This document shows, piece after piece, positions 1 to 10,500 of a stretch of DNA of 64,000 nucleotides. Numbering within the stretch: the stretch's first letter is position 1; each line of letters starts with the position of its first letter. The DNA is taken from positions 8,269,705-8,333,704 of the forward strand of contig NC_055987.1 in the NCBI RefSeq assembly GCF_018446385.1. The letters run 5' to 3'. Source of the DNA: Zingiber officinale (Eukaryota; Streptophyta; Magnoliopsida; Zingiberales; Zingiberaceae). The position numbers and the translations under genes are program-made. The notes under the pieces were generated by a model. The model did no database searches. It worked only from the letters and a program-made list of their open reading frames with translations, and was not told where the DNA came from.

Positions 1-224
1 GATTGTGTTCATGCTTCGAAGGTAAAACTCTTTCTCATAAAACTTAGTATATGTTTTTGTTTTTCCTTCACATGGATCATCTGAAAGGATCTAGTAAGTT
101 TTTCCGTTGCGCTTTCTGTGTGTTTAGCGCGCTAGATCCTAACAAATGGATCATCTGAAAGGATCTAGTAAACTTTTTCCGCTACGCTTTCTACGTATTT
201 AGCTCGTTAGATCATAACAAGGTT
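1..224 (+). repeat. LTR 3'-end fragment with internal 76-bp duplication
   Basis: Two copies of a roughly 76-bp unit start at about 70 and 146; each runs from ATGGATCATCTGAAAGG to a TAGATCxTAACA end. A close relative of the unit lies at about 61,265-61,339, at the end of a candidate LTR that starts TGTTAG. This stretch therefore looks like the end of an LTR whose body lies left of the window. It is a non-coding remnant. The family is not assigned. Confidence 0.55.
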
Positions 225-1000
225 GACCAGATACTAGACAACGGAAAGTTCTAGCAGACCACGGATGATGGGATGTTGGGTAAAGGAACCCTAAACTCAG
301 AATATGAGTTTAGGGTTGGGCAATCGATTCGATTGGTGTAATCGATTTGCCCAAAGCAATCTATTGGTTCAATTGATTGTGGGTTATTTCGGGGGCATAA
401 TAGGGGTTGAAATCGTTTAAAGTAATCGACTAAGACAATCAATTGGACAATATGTTCTCCACTAACAGATGCTTGCCGAATTGATTGGCCTAATCAGATT
501 AGCTTTGCTAATTGATTGGCCTAATCGATTTATTCTTGTCAATCGATTGATAATGTTTTCTCCTTGAAGAGAAAGTTTTGGAATCAATTGGCTTGATTGA
601 TTGAAAGCTATCAATCTATTGGTATGACTCAATAATTGATTGGTAAGGTGGAAAAGAACTATTGTTCAGGTTTGAATGGTCGAATCTGATGTAACAATCT
701 ATTGAGAGTAAAGTTAATACATTAGACGGCATTTTTCATGTCAAAAGAAACCCTAAAAAAGGGGATTTCATGAAGTTTTCAAGTTGTCAATTCTTGAAGA
801 TTCTGAAGCGAAGTGTTGCTCCATTTATGGGTCAAAAGATATATTTCTGAGCAATAAGAGATCAAACAAGGTGTTCATTGCATTTGTATTTTCTTTCTTA
901 TCTCTTGTTGTGTTCTTGTAAAAATAAACTTGCACGAGTCATTCTTCGCCTCCGAAAAGTTTCCAAATAGTGGATGTGATAGTTGGTGTTGACGATTTAG
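225..1000. repeat. ATCGATT/CAATTG-rich repetitive stretch, probable old LTR DNA
   Basis: Between about 315 and 720 the motif AATCGATT or close variants (AATTGATTGG, CAATCGATTG) recurs more than a dozen times in both orientations. No coding frame of substance is present. Dense near-palindromic motifs of this kind are common inside plant LTRs, so I read it as retroelement-derived. I found no matching second LTR. Confidence 0.4.
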
Positions 1001-1621
1001 ATTAATCATCTCAATAAAGTAGATACCAAGTAAATCAAAGTATTATACATGTGAAGTCGAGTTTGAAATAAAATTTTCACTGCATATTCAACAATAAGAA
1101 GAAATTAAAATTATTATTTACCCCTCTACCTCGTATGAGTCCTAACCTATAGAGTAACAAAAACAATATGCATAAATATCATTATTTGATAAAACAAAAT
1201 AAAATCCGTGAGTTATTAAATAATCTATTTTTAAAGAAGTAAATTAATTTTAGAGGGGAAGATAAAAATAGACAACCTAAATGATCAAGCACTTTTTATC
1301 TGAAAACTAATATCTATTCACTTTTTAAAAGATAAAACTATGGTCAAAACCCATTTCATGATGTTGCAAAATGATCAACGTAAAACAATTCAAAGATAAA
1401 ATTAATTATTCTCTCCCGAGTCTAACAGGGACAAAGACATTAAAATAAAAATGGAATATTTTAATTCCTCGTGTCGGTTAATTAAGTTAAACAACTTGCT
1501 AGGCACCTAATTTGGATGTGATTTAGATTATGTGGAACCCACAGGAATGGCCATTGATAAGGCTTGGGGTTGTTTGGGTAAGCTAACACACGGTAACTTA
1601 TCCTCCCCAGTCCGGCGCTTT
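1001..1621. other. AT-rich gene-free DNA
   Basis: No supported gene, RNA or element was seen. The last nine bases (1613-1621) are the left target duplication of the MITE that follows. Confidence 0.5.
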
Positions 1622-1793
1622 GGGACAGAAATCCTCTGGTCCAAGATCCTTGGTTCATTCCTGATTTCCTGTTCATTTATTGATTGGATGAATTAAATCC
1701 CACCTATTTAATAAGTGGGATTCAATTTATCCAACTAATGAACGGATAGGATCGCTTCTGGTCCAGAATTTTTTGGATCAGAGGATCTGACCT
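1622..1793. mobile_element. 172-bp fold-back MITE, MULE type (copy 1)
   Basis: The two halves are inverted repeats. The left end carries ATCCTCTGGTCC and the right end GGATCAGAGGAT, and the arms meet around a GTGGGATT/AATCCCAC core. It is flanked by a 9-bp direct duplication with one mismatch (CGGCGCTTT at 1613-1621, CGGTGCTTT at 1794-1802), the length expected of Mutator-like transposition. A second copy of almost the same length with the same ends lies at 44,745-44,915. It is non-autonomous, with no coding capacity. Confidence 0.75.
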
Positions 1794-1802
1794 CGGTGCT
1801 TT

Positions 1803-2227
1803 GCAGTAGACTAATTCATTTTGTTATTTTTAGTTGGCATTTAGAAAATGTTTATAACGAATGATCCATTAGATTAATTATCTATTAAAAAAAATTATCT
1901 ATTAATTTATTAAAACTGATTATACCTGAAAAATTAAAGAACACCCTTGTGTTATCAAGGCAAAAATAATTTTCTCCATTGAATTATACTCCATTGAGGT
2001 TTTATTAATTTACTCATATATTTTCTCTTTGAATTATTTAATAATTTTAATTATACGAAAAATTATTTATAGTATCCTCCTGAATGTAATATATATCTTA
2101 CTTTTTTGAAACTAAAAAGGGCAAAAACACTCGCACACATACACAGAAGTATTAAATTACCTAAAAGGGTAAAAACACCGTAATTATTTAACTAACCAAC
2201 GGTCAAAGGCGTTCTCCGTGACGGTAG
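1803..2227. other. AT-rich gene-free DNA
   Basis: No feature is supported. It is the 3' flank of the broken minus-strand gene that begins at 2,596. Confidence 0.5.
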
Positions 2228-2596
2228 TTAACGGTTTCTTTCCAACCGGCCCCACATCCCGTCGACGACCTGCGCTACCAACCCTGACACTGCCTCCGCC
2301 GCACCTGAAGCCGCGACCTGTGCCGACCCGGTGGCCGCGTTGGAGACGGCCTCGATTAGAGCCCACGCGACCGAAGTGACCGCGTTGGCGAGGAGCCCGA
2401 TCGCGTGTGTCAGCGCAGAGCGGAGGAGATCCGCGACGAAGCCGAGGGCGCCGGCGGAGACCCACCAGGTAAGCTTGAGGAGCTGGGCGACGGCGAGCAG
2501 TAGTAGCGCCGCCGGCTGGGAGGCCACGAAGTAGAGCGTGCAGGCGAGGGAGCTTATGACCTAGAAGAGGAACTGGAGCAGAACGACGAGCGCCAT
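2228..2596 (-). pseudogene. Small hydrophobic protein gene with one in-frame TAG
   Basis: Read from the ATG at 2596, the frame encodes MALVVLLQFLF, then a TAG at 2561-2563, then continues open for 110 residues (VISSLACTLYFVASQP...) to the stop at 2228. Both sides of the TAG are hydrophobic and GC-rich in the same frame, and CAG to TAG would be a single transition, so a recently disabled gene of about 122 residues fits best. The product would have one or two N-terminal membrane segments and an Ala/Val-rich amphipathic tail (LLANAVTSVAWALIEAVSNA). I do not recognise the family. Alternatively, the pyrimidine-rich stretch ending TTCTAG is a splice acceptor, so that coding resumes at 2560 and an upstream exon is missing from my reading. 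Confidence 0.5.
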
Positions 2597-3339
2597 GAAA
2601 TTATGATTTTCAAGTTAGCTGTAACATTAATAACTAAGCATTTTCTGGGAGTCCATGAACGAATTCTTTATATATATATATATACTTCAAATACTCATAT
2701 GTAAATTTTGAACTTTAATCTTCTAAATTATTTCTCTAAATGCATATTGATTGGAAAAAAAATATATTGAATCGATAAATAAAATATGTTGACTCGAAAA
2801 TTGAGGATGATAATTAATGGCTTGGATTAGGTTGGGTCAAGGTCTTTGGACGCTATCCAACGAAAAAGATTATAAAGAAACAACTTGTGCTTAGAGTACA
2901 GGTTAAAGATATCATACGAAACGTCATCTTGCATACTTTCTTATTAATTATATTATATTTTTAATATAAATTTAGTATTTTTTTCACCTTTTATTCATTC
3001 CTATATGATTAAAAGAAACAAATATTTAACACTAAAACAATCTATTTATTTGCTTAATTACATTGACTTAAAATTAATTTACAATGACTTAAGAAATATG
3101 CCCATTAATATTTAAACATTCCTTTTAGTCTTAACTGTGCTTAGATCGGACCAAATATATTAAACGATTTTGGCTCAGCGACTTTCCCATAATATTTGAT
3201 AAATCTGCTGCCCCGTGTTGGGGGGTTTTCTTATTTTAATTTTAGATACAACTGGAAATTGCAGAGATCAATGACAATAATCCAAGTCCTTTGTAACATC
3301 TGATGCACTAGTTTGGATAAGATGATTGAGGGGTGTTTG
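2597..3339. other. AT-rich gene-free DNA
   Basis: Contains a short TA run near 2673-2684. No gene or element is supported. Confidence 0.5.
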
Positions 3340-4440
3340 ATTCTTTCCTACAAATAGGAATCGAAATGGGAATCAATATATTGTGGAATGGGAATGAGTA
3401 TGAGCATGAATATCACTCTTAAAAACAATGTTTGGTTAGTTACATTTTTTCTATCGGAATAAATCAAAATTTACTTTTTTACATTTAAAGGGAAATAAGA
3501 GAAAAAATTAGATATTAGAGAAAGATATGATGAAAGAGAATGATGAGAGAGAAAGATGAATGTGAGAGAAAAATATGATGAAAGAAAATGATGAAAGAGA
3601 AAATGTGATGAGAAAGAATGAAGAGAGAAAAAATATGATGAGAGAAAATGAGAAAAGAGAGAGTGATAGGAGAGACCATGATGAGAGAGAAAATATGATA
3701 TGATAGAAAGTATGATGGGAGAGGATAAAGAGAGAGAGAATATAATCAGAAAAAATGAAGAGAGAGTGTGTGATGAGAGAGATTGAGGAGAGAGAAAATA
3801 TGATTAGAGAGAAAGCGTGATAAGAAAAAAAGAGAACAGTGAGTGTAATGGGAAAAATTGAGGAGAGAAAAAGTATGATGAGAGAAAAATATAATGAGAG
3901 AGAAAGCATGATGAGAGAGAAAGTGTGATGAGAAAAAAAAAAGAGAAAAGAGAGTGTGATGGGAGAGATTGAGGAGAGAGAAAGTATGATGAAAAAAAGA
4001 AGGAAGAGAGTGCGATGAGAGAGATTGAGGAAAGAGAAAGTATGATGAGAGAGAAAGTGTAATGAAAAAAGAAAAGAAAAGAGAGTGATAGGAGAGATTA
4101 AGGAGAGAGAAAGTGTGTGATAAAATGATGAGAGAGAAAATATGATGAGAGAGAACAAGGAGAGACAAATGATATAAAAGAAAAAATAAATAAATATATT
4201 TTGATATTTGATATTAAGGGAAAAAATTTTAGTTTTAGGTAAAGGGTATTTTTGGAATAAGAGAATATTTTGATTGATGAAAATAAGGTAATAACTCATT
4301 GAAGGGGAGGTACAATGGAATGAGTTATTACCCAATTTCAAAAATTCATTCCCTTATTTGTATTCTATTCCCATAATCTAAACATTAATAATGACAATCA
4401 ATGATTCTTATTCTCATTCCCCACTCCTGAGTATGTGTTT
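3340..4440. repeat. Purine-rich GA/ATGATGAGAGAGAAA repeat tract
   Basis: From about 3,500 to 4,180 the plus strand is almost entirely purine plus scattered T, built of degenerate ATGATGAGAGAGAAA-like units of about 15-30 bp. The flanks are rich in GGAATGGGAATGAG (around 3,365-3,400) and its reverse complement (around 4,320-4,430), so the tract looks like the core of a fold-back element. The long Ser/Leu/Phe-rich open frame on the minus strand is a by-product of the repeat and not a gene. Confidence 0.6.
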
Positions 4441-4613
4441 TCTTTTCAAGAAATGAAAATTCTAAAATCAAAAAGAAAAAGAAAAAGAAAAGGCATTACT
4501 CGATCCACACTGCCAGCCATTTATTTTGTATACCCATCATCAACAATAACCTGAAACAATTTTGACTGAAAAAGAGGTTTAAAGCCTGTCTTTCTTACTT
4601 GCAGACTGGCTTG

Positions 4614-4895
4614 CTAAGGGCTGTCGCTCTTGCAGCCACTGATTATCTGGCATCCCCTCCTGTAGTGGTTTGCAGCACTTGGGAGTGCGTGGCAGTTGTA
4701 GTAAGGCACTCCAGGCTTGGTGCAGGGCACCACATCCCGTCTCAGGGCCTCATAGCTTATGTACTTCTTCCCTGTCGCTGCCCACAGCAGCCTCCTGCTC
4801 TCCTCTGAGCTCAGTTCACTTGCAGTGCTCTTCTTCCCCAGGAGGAAGAGGAGGAGGAGGAAGGAGGTCAAGAGGAGGCGAGTCTTGTTTGCCAT
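4614..4895 (-). CDS. RALF-like secreted signalling peptide precursor
   Basis: This 93-residue intronless frame is a rapid alkalinization factor precursor, processed to a secreted peptide perceived at the cell surface by FERONIA-type receptor kinases. Residues 1-25 form a signal peptide with a strong leucine core. RRLL at 34-37 is the subtilase (S1P) cleavage site, shorter than the usual RRILA form. YISY at 45-48 is the receptor-contact motif, and ALRRDVVPC follows. Four cysteines at 58, 68, 82 and 88 make the two family disulphides. YYNC (65-68) and ANHYRRGC (75-82) match the conserved core. The stop follows soon after the last cysteine, as expected. Length and motif order are normal for the family. 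The ATG opens directly into the signal peptide. Which RALF subtype it is cannot be told by eye. Confidence 0.93.
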   Translation of the reverse strand: MANKTRLLLTSFLLLLFLLGKKSTASELSSEESRRLLWAATGKKYISYEALRRDVVPCTKPGVPYYNCHALPSAANHYRRGCQIISGCKSDSP

Positions 4896-5262
4896 TCTCT
4901 GCTGGATGGAGATCTGTGTGCTTCATTTGTGAGTAGTACAAGGCTTTAATGCAGTGAGTCGTCGTGTGTTGTTTGGTTTTGCGGTGGGTCACCCAGCCCA
5001 GCCCTAAAGAGCTCAATTCGGGAAGAAGGAATCGCAGTGGTGAATTTGGAAGACAGAAACTTTTTGGCTTCCAGCTACTCATTTCATAATGGACGGCGTC
5101 AGAGATCAACATGCACTCATTCAAGCGAGAATTCATGGTCCAGCCTTACCATGATTGATTGATTGAGTACCAAACCATATAATTCAGAAGCAAGATGAAC
5201 AGGTGGATCAAAAAGTCTTACCTGTAAGAACATGATGCCAAAACAAAAGATGGTAGACGAAG
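4896..5262. other. RALF upstream region and HSFA5 3' flank
   Basis: The 367 bases between two minus-strand genes hold the RALF promoter and the HSFA5 3' untranslated region. On the minus strand TTCTTACAG is directly followed by GTAAG (about 5,219-5,232), an acceptor abutting a donor. No clear TATA box was picked. Confidence 0.5.
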
Positions 5263-6589
5263 TTACAGTTGCTCCTTATCTTTTTTGCTTAATCCTGGCA
5301 TCCTCTCTTCATTCAGCCCATCAATGGGATTCGAACCTGGCCTTTCAGTTAAGAATTGTTGCCAGAATACATCGTTTGTTCCACCTGAAGGGGCCGAGGA
5401 TGCATCGTTTGCTTCACAGGACACAGCTTCAGCATCATCAGCAGCAGAATCAGCAGTCATGTTTTGCATGCCTGCAACTGGCGTATTAAGATCATTATGT
5501 CTTTGAGTAGAAGATGAGAGATCGTCGGCATCGATTTCCATTGAAAGCGTTAAACTCAAACGGCATGGAAGAAGCACATCGTCTTCGTCAACAGCTCTAG
5601 CAAACAAATCATTCTTTGATGGAGAAACAGGAGCCCCGGCATCACGGAGCTGTAGTGTCTCAGACACCTGAGGGGGGCACTCCGGCAGCTCATGATCAAA
5701 GTGCTGCGTATTGAGGATCACCACATCAGAATCGGCCGGAACAGCTGAGCACAGACCTAATTTTAGCTTCTCACAGAAATCTTGATCGAGCATGAACCCG
5801 GTATCATCGCAGAAGCTGTTGTCGGAACAATCTCGGCAGTAATCCCCATCCGACGGCAATCTCCGCTTCCTGTTAATGGCTGAGACATCTATTGATGTGG
5901 CTGAGGCCATCTTCGTTAGACTTTCCATGAGCTGAGGGTTTTTCATGGCACGTTGCAGGAAAGCAACCATTTTGAGCTGCCTCTGCTCCATGTTCATCAC
6001 CCTGCGTTCCAGATCCTCAATCTGGATCTCCGTCCCGGATTGTTGCTCCTTGACTTTGAATAAACTAGACTCGAGGCTCGACTTCTCCCTGCTAAGCTGC
6101 TCGACCTCATCTTCCAGCGCCGTCCTCTCCGCGTCAGGAAAAACACCTCCCGATGGATGGCTATGGCTGTGGATGGGCTTGCGCCGGTGGATGTTCTTCA
6201 AGAGGTGCTTTTGCCCCTTGACGAAGTCGTCGTTCGAGAACTCCCACCGCTCCGGGTCGATCTTCCTGAAGCCCTGCAAATCAAGATTCACAGGAATCGG
6301 AGGCTCGATCCACGCATCATTCGTAGAATGAACAGGGGGAGAAATTAGGGCGAGGGTTTACTATTCATACATAGGTATTGAGCTGTCGGATGAAGCTAGA
6401 GAAGTTGTTGTGCTTGAAGTAAGTCGGGAGCAGGCGGGCGGCGAACTCCGTGTGATTCCACACCACGAAGCTCGCATTGGTGGAGCTCCAGGAGACGATG
6501 CCGTTTGTGGAGGCGTCGTCGACCATTTCATACGTCTTCAGCAGAAAAGGAGCAGGCCCGCCTCCGGCACCGGAAGCGCCGCCTTCCAT
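5263..6589 (-). CDS. HSFA5: Heat stress transcription factor, class A5
   Basis: Two exons: 6371-6589 and 5263-6273, phase 0, 409 residues. The single intron lies inside the DNA-binding domain after QLNTY, the conserved HSF position. The winged-helix domain covers about residues 14-105 and includes [19 protein letters not shown] and [15 protein letters not shown] coiled coil for trimerisation lies at about 123-185 with the long class A spacing. A nuclear signal NRKRRLP is at 207-213. The AHA activator motif [12 protein letters not shown] is at about 374-385. [19 protein letters not shown] and the short ending ...KEQL resemble HSFA5 more than HSFA4. The protein should bind heat-shock elements; A5 factors are known to oligomerise with A4 members and restrain them. 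The ATG at 6589 is the first that opens directly into the DNA-binding domain. It reads toward the RALF gene. Confidence 0.92.
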
Positions 6590-7593
6590 CTCTCGGCGAG
6601 GGGTTTGCCGGTGTTCAACGAATTGCTCGATCGATTGAGAGAGGCGAGAGAGATTGCGATGGATAAAACCAACGGGTGGAGCGTGGGCGCGCACCACGGC
6701 GGTGATTGCGTAGTTGTTTCTATTCCTCGTCTCATTTGTTTTTTTTTTCCAAAAATCAAAATAGCGACTCTACTTTATTTGTTAAAATAATATAAAACTC
6801 ACGGAGTATCTGCTGCGTTGATTTTACTAACTTGTCGACATTATTTAAATTTAATTAATATTATTTCTAAAAATTAAAATTATTATAATTATATTTGTAA
6901 GATCTTCCATTAAAGAATATTAATGGCAGTATGAAGGGCCATTTCAGATTAGTGAAGATGCTATTTATTATAAATTTTTTAGTTTTAATGATAAAGTTTA
7001 CTTTTATATCAATACTTTTTCTAAATCTTCATTCTCAATTATTTTAATTAAATCTAGCTAAATTTAATGAATGAGACGTGCTTAAACCAATTCTCCAACT
7101 TGTATGTCTTGCAATCGCCTACCTGCCTTGTTGATAACTTACAAAATATATTAGGACTATGTTTTTAATCTTTATAAGCATATTATCGCAATTCAGAATC
7201 ATCATCATTATAAAAAAATAAGTCAAATGATGCAACCAACCTTAGTTCTCCCCAATTGAAATAAACAATGCTCATTTTTCATGCTTCAATGCTTCTCAGC
7301 AACCAGGTCCAGAAACTATTGTCGACTGCAAGCACAAATATTACTAAGATCATTACGAACATATACTAATTGCAAGTAAATCACTAATAGAGATTGAATT
7401 ACTTGACAATTATCGACAGTAAAGGAATAAATGATACTCAGAAATTGGAATGCCTTCAGACTACAATGGTTCTCGCAATAGGTGAGAACAAGAAAATTGA
7501 GGAACACCGGAGATATCACTCTTGCACTCCCAACATTTCTGGTGGTATACAACATGTTTTCACGATACAAATGTATTCATGTCCTTAGAATTC
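6590..7593. other. HSFA5 promoter and kinesin 3' flank
   Basis: About 1 kb of AT-rich sequence. The first 150 bases upstream of the HSFA5 ATG are GC-rich and probably 5' untranslated. No element or RNA gene was seen. Confidence 0.5.
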
Positions 7594-10500
7594 TTACATA
7601 TTGCAGCGATCGTAATCAGAGAACCATGAGGTAGGGTCCGTGTCTATGGATAATTCAGTGTCTCCTCTCTTGCAGAAAGGTTCAAACTCCTGCGCCAATG
7701 GATGAGTGCCCTTTCCTGCATCAAATTTGGCCTTTTCAGAGCCATCAGATTCAGTATTATCAGAGTCAGCCTCTTTGGAACCACCAGTTTCAGTATGATC
7801 AAAATTTGACTCAGTTGTGCAATTCACTGGAGGAGTTATTACATCAAGATTCTTCTTCAACCGCTCTATCTCTTGGTTCATCTTTTCAGTCTCTTTCTCT
7901 GCCAACAGCGCTCTTCTCTGCAAGATGTCCCATCAAACAAGAAATATAAGCATAGAAAAGGTGAAAACAAAACATCCGTTACTTTTCACAATGATCCTAC
8001 ATGAAATAAACAGTTAATCATAAGGTAACGTGACAATAATCTACTGGAAGGCATTTGACCTTATATGAAATTTACTTGGTAAAAAAGATTTATCGTAATT
8101 AAATGGACTTGAAAGCTAAAAAGCACATTTTTTGCCTTTTTTCAACAGGAGAAAACAAAATTTGGTTGGTGTTCCATCTGACGCTTTTTCTTATGTGAGA
8201 AAAGCATAGACAGGTTATGTTGTGCATGAAAATTTGAATAAAAAGAAGCAGCAGAAACACGGTTTGATGATGACGATAAGCAGCAGAAAATATGAATTCC
8301 TATATGCAAATGCATTTAACAGGAAAAAAAAAAAGGAAAATACCTCTGCAACTGCAGCAGCTTCCTCTGCCTCTTTTAGCCGTACAAGTACTTCTCCAGC
8401 AGCCTCTAGCGCATCAACAGTGTCAGCGAGTTGGGATTCAAGGGCTCTGTTTTTGTCTTGCCATTTTTGTTTTACCCTTTCCCTTTCTGCTTTCAAGACT
8501 GAAATTTCAGATGCAAGAGAGCTAATAAATTTTAATTCTGCTCCCCTAATCCCAGCTTCAGTTGCTGCTTCCATAACATCGTCAATGCCATCATTGATTT
8601 CCCGATTCCATGAAAGCAGGGTAGTGTGCTTCTCCTGAAGATCTGCGTACTGCTCTAGTATTCGAGTATGACTCTGCATCGCTGTTTGCAGTGCGTCTTT
8701 AAGCTCTTCAGTGCATTTTTTCTCAGAATCAAGTTCTTGTTTCAGTTTTTTAGCCAAATGGCGACTCCCTTCAAGTTCAAACCTAAGTTCTTCAACAAGA
8801 GAATACTTACTCTCCTTATTATCAACATCACTTTCACCAAACTCTGAGAATGTGCTGAGAGGAACTATAGTTCTTCCCTGATGAGTTAGCCGAAGCAAAG
8901 AACTTTGTTTTTGTGTTGATTCAGAACAAGTGGGGTCTATGTAATACAGCAATTGACTTCTTAAGTCCTGAATCTCTTCCATGAGAACATCCCTTTCACT
9001 CATTTCAAAAAAGTTTCTATAGCCATCAAGTTCATCTTGGACCTTTTTCAATTTGATATTTAACTGTAAAATTTCTGAATGATTCTCATATTTCTCTTTC
9101 AGAAGCTGCAGAGCAATCAAGAATTGAAACTTAATTGTTAAAAACTTTATAACGGAAAAGAAACTGGTAAGGCAACTGCAAAGACAGGAAATTAACTATG
9201 GAGACAAGGATTAGTAAGACCTTATGTTCGTTCTCAAGTGCAATGAACTCTCCCTGCATAAACTCTTCTGTTGGAAGAAGGCCATCCATCAGACTCTCTA
9301 GACGGGCAATTTTATCCTCACGAGTTTGAACAATCATTGCATTGCAATCTCGTTCATATTTGTACTGTTGGGCCTGCAAAGTCGGCATTGATGATAACCA
9401 TATCAAACACTTGAATCAAATGAAATTTAATAAATGAAAAAAGACAAACACCAATAGTTTCAGCTGTGCTATTTCAGCAGCTTGCTCAGTAGTGAGATCT
9501 TCAAGTGCCATTTCACGCCTGATGGATCCCGCCAACACTTGTTCCACTGCCTATATAATCATTAAGAAGGTCTTTAATACATTTGACAAAATATGGGGAA
9601 AAAACCTAATTGCACAATATTTTAGATCCAAGGCAACAAAAGATTTAACAGCATTTGAACTGAAACCTACTTTTGGAACATGACTATTATGCTTATCATT
9701 TGCTGTTAATCCATCAGCAAGCACCAGCTGCATATCCCTGCTCCTGTTCACATTAGCACTTTCAACTCCTGAAACTTTCTGACAGTAATTACACATAATA
9801 GATAGTTCCAGTTCTTGTGAATCTTGTAGTGGCGTCTGTGTTCCAATGTCAACCTTGTTTATTTGAATAATTTGCCTGTCATCTGTAGGCCTGACAGTGA
9901 AAGAAGAGTCTCTCTGGACTGATTTGTGTTGCCACTTATCAATCATTTGTAGACCACATTGGAGGCTTGCAGCCAAGTACTCAGTTGGTTTAGGAGAATT
10001 CTTTGTCTGACAGTTGGAAGAACTTGAAGCAGACAACGTTGCTGTTGATAATGCATTTGTAATTCCTGTTGATTTAGAATTTCCCAATGTATTCCTTGGA
10101 GATGCTGATATTGACAATGACGTTCTAAGACTCTTCCTGCTACAAGCATCAATGACAGCTAAAGCACCCAAAGGAGGTACCTGAGGGACTTGGGTAATGT
10201 TGCAAGGCACTGTGCTAAGACTAGATGGTAATAGTGTGGAACTGAGAGAGAGAGAATTTTTAGATTGGTTTTCTACTATAACTTGTCCAATGTCTGTGGA
10301 ATGGATTATTTCAGTAGGCAATTTATCATTTGGAAAAGTTTGAACCCTTTGATCATTCATTAATATTACACAGTTGTCATCCTGTTGATTGTTTAGACCA
10401 TCAGTATTGGAAGCATAGGTAGTTTTTTCATCAGATTTTGCAGAGACTTGGACCAATTCTATTTCCCTTAATTTGGTTTCCTGGATAGAAAAATTTGAAC

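Noticed and set aside
3508-4341. 277-residue minus-strand open frame rich in Ser, Leu and Phe
   Set aside because: It is the pyrimidine strand of a GA-repeat tract. The repeat keeps several frames open, and no domain or start context is present.
4816-5136. 106-residue minus-strand frame overlapping the RALF start
   Set aside because: It is out of frame with the RALF precursor, covers its upstream region and has no domain.
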